Shown here: in pieces, positions 41,832 to 42,989 of the stretch | How the letters are laid out: each line of letters begins with the position of its first letter | Numbering within the stretch: the first letter of the stretch is position 1 | From: an uncultured Akkermansia sp. | GTDB lineage: Bacteria; Verrucomicrobiota; Verrucomicrobiia; Verrucomicrobiales; Akkermansiaceae | Reading direction: 5' to 3' | NCBI GenBank assembly: GCA_947589345.1 | Contig: CANQAC010000016.1 | Coordinates: 1 to 42,989, forward strand | Length of the DNA: 42,989 nucleotides | Program-made: the position numbers and the translations under genes | The notes under the pieces: generated by a model | Database searches by the model: none | What the model saw: only the letters and a program-made list of their open reading frames with translations | Told to the model about the DNA's origin: nothing

Positions 41832-42989
41832 GGTTGCGAATGTTCCTCTCTGCCGAAACCGAAACGTGACTTAAAGACACTGTCATCCCGTGTGTCTTTC
41901 TTCTCCTCGGTCACGCGCACCGGGTTGCCGTATTCATCCCACGTGCAGGTGCCGTCCGCACACTCAATGCCCAAGCGCAAGAACTCTTCGTAGCGCTTGT
42001 CGTAGTCCATGGTTCCCCCTTCCATCAAGGCGAGCTGCATGAGCGTTTTGCTGATGCCCAGAGGAGGAAGCCCTATGTTTGTCGGGGCAATGCCGGTTTC
42101 CGTCTTGAGATTGGTGGAGCTCCAGAAGGCAGAGTAGGCAAGCATGGCTTCGGGACCATCCTGCGCCGCTATGGCCGCCTCACACGCCAGTTTCCCGTTG
42201 TCGTCGCTCGGAACGAGTACCCAGCGCAGCGCGGCTTCCACCGCTTTTCCCTTTTCCTCAGCCGTCGGTCTCGCCGGCAATCCGGGTATTTTGAGCGGGA
42301 AGTACTTGCTCATGACTTGGTCGATCTTCGGTTTCACCGCGCCGACCTTCTGCCGGATGGTCTGAAAGATGGGGTCGTCGTCCTTGACTGCATTTGCCAC
42401 CATCTGTCGGTCGTGCTGCAGCGTATCGAGGTACGCATTCATGCTGCCTTTCGCCTGTTCCAAAATACTGTTGATGGTCGATTCCATGGCCATGGGACCG
42501 TCGGGGTTTCCCATGCTTCCGGGCGGCAGCGACTGCTCGAACTCCGCGTACTCCCGTTGCAAAACCGCCAGCTTGAGCTTGATGCGTTCCACCGGGTTGA
42601 GATATTTTTGCTCGCGCGCAGCTGCCTCCAGCTCCTTCACTTGTGCCTCCAATTCCTTTTTCCGCGCCTCCACCATGGCATCTACATCCGATGTGTCCGT
42701 GAGTTTTTTTACCAATTCCTCCTGTTCTTTCTTGAATCTTTCTTTGGGGGTCAATCCATCCTTCGCCTTATCCTTCTCAATATCCTCTGCCACCAGTCGG
42801 TAGCATAAGTAGCACCACCACACCCCCACCCTCGGCACTATGGCATAGCTCAGCAGGTTGGCCGCCGCCTCCGATTTCCCGTTGTGCATCAGTAAGGCCA
42901 ACGCCAGTGACGCGCTTACCCGCCGCTCCTTCGGCAGCAGCTCATCCAGCTCTGCTCCCATCTTGTAGCCGCGCTCTTTGCACAGCCCC
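41828..42989 (-). CDS. T6SS-associated protein, DUF6931-like, partial at the window edge
   Basis: The frame is open to the right edge of the window, so the 5' end is missing; an internal ATG at 42961 is unlikely to be the true start, since coding-like sequence (KERGYK) continues before it. The visible 380 or so residues start with a segment rich in Leu/Ala (ASLALALLMHNGKSEAAANL) and AIVPRVGVWWCYLCYRL. This resembles the AVWW signature of DUF6931, a family found in type VI loci. A long coiled coil (KERFKKEQEELVKKL onwards) and an acidic helical C-terminus follow. It is translationally coupled to the TssJ-like gene. The function is unknown. Confidence 0.6.
   Translation of the reverse strand, partial: GLCKERGYKMGAELDELLPKERRVSASLALALLMHNGKSEAAANLLSYAIVPRVGVWWCYLCYRLVAEDIEKDKAKDGLTPKERFKKEQEELVKKLTDTSDVDAMVEARKKELEAQVKELEAAAREQKYLNPVERIKLKLAVLQREYAEFEQSLPPGSMGNPDGPMAMESTINSILEQAKGSMNAYLDTLQHDRQMVANAVKDDDPIFQTIRQKVGAVKPKIDQVMSKYFPLKIPGLPARPTAEEKGKAVEAALRWVLVPSDDNGKLACEAAIAAQDGPEAMLAYSAFWSSTNLKTETGIAPTNIGLPPLGISKTLMQLALMEGGTMDYDKRYEEFLRLGIECADGTCTWDEYGNPVRVTEEKKDTRDDSVFKSRFGFGREEHSQP

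Overview
The window reads as a chromosomal segment of a member of the Verrucomicrobiota, probably close to Akkermansia. The strongest single marker is a 51-codon gene at 17852-18007. Its product matches the small basic protein family known from Chlamydiae and Verrucomicrobia (TIGR04137). The plant/cyanobacterial-length IspH, type B L31 and the general rarity of Shine-Dalgarno sequences fit this, but species cannot be fixed from the sequence alone.

Region 1 (1-20793) is a housekeeping and lightly accessory block. It runs: L31 (rpmE2); ispH behind a tRNA-Leu(CAA); a secreted M3 metallopeptidase; a khpA-like/priA operon; a lone tyrosine recombinase; a small outer-membrane barrel; a secreted flavodoxin; asnS; a hexapeptide acetyltransferase; a rubrerythrin with N-terminal rubredoxin; clpP-clpX-tsaD plus two uncharacterised genes; a secreted Ala/Lys repeat protein; the TIGR04137 gene; an RluB-type pseudouridine synthase; and a Sel1-repeat protein. 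Several sigma70-like promoters and four good intrinsic terminators can be read directly. The recombinase and barrel genes are divergent and each carries the same 13-bp palindrome upstream.

Region 2 (21010-42989, almost all on the minus strand) is part of a type VI secretion locus. In transcription order it holds: a partial DUF6931-like gene, a TssJ-like lipoprotein, a PAAR-like spike tip, TssJ, TssK, TssL, TssM and TssA. An accessory arm follows: collagen-like and Sel1-repeat proteins, a multi-pass membrane protein, a secreted/anchored protein followed by an FHA protein, an FGE-sulfatase-domain remnant, a DUF805-like protein, and three frameshifted lipoprotein or small-protein genes. Hcp, TssB/C, TssE/F/G, ClpV and VgrG are not in the window and would be expected past its right end.

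The most unusual structure is a pair of 0.8-0.9 kb direct repeats (25904-26813 and 31052-31871). Each consists of the 3' end of tssA (or of a gene that acquired the tssA tail), a spacer, a 191-192 bp segment bounded by 16-bp inverted repeats, and a short Sel1 gene. The segment lies in opposite orientations in the two copies although the flanks on both sides are collinear, and it carries a sigma70-like promoter. In copy 1 this promoter points into the Sel1 gene; in copy 2 it points away. This looks like an invertible promoter switch inside a recombination-prone T6SS accessory cassette. Copy-2 Sel1 and several neighbouring genes are frameshifted, so the accessory arm is decaying or remodelling.
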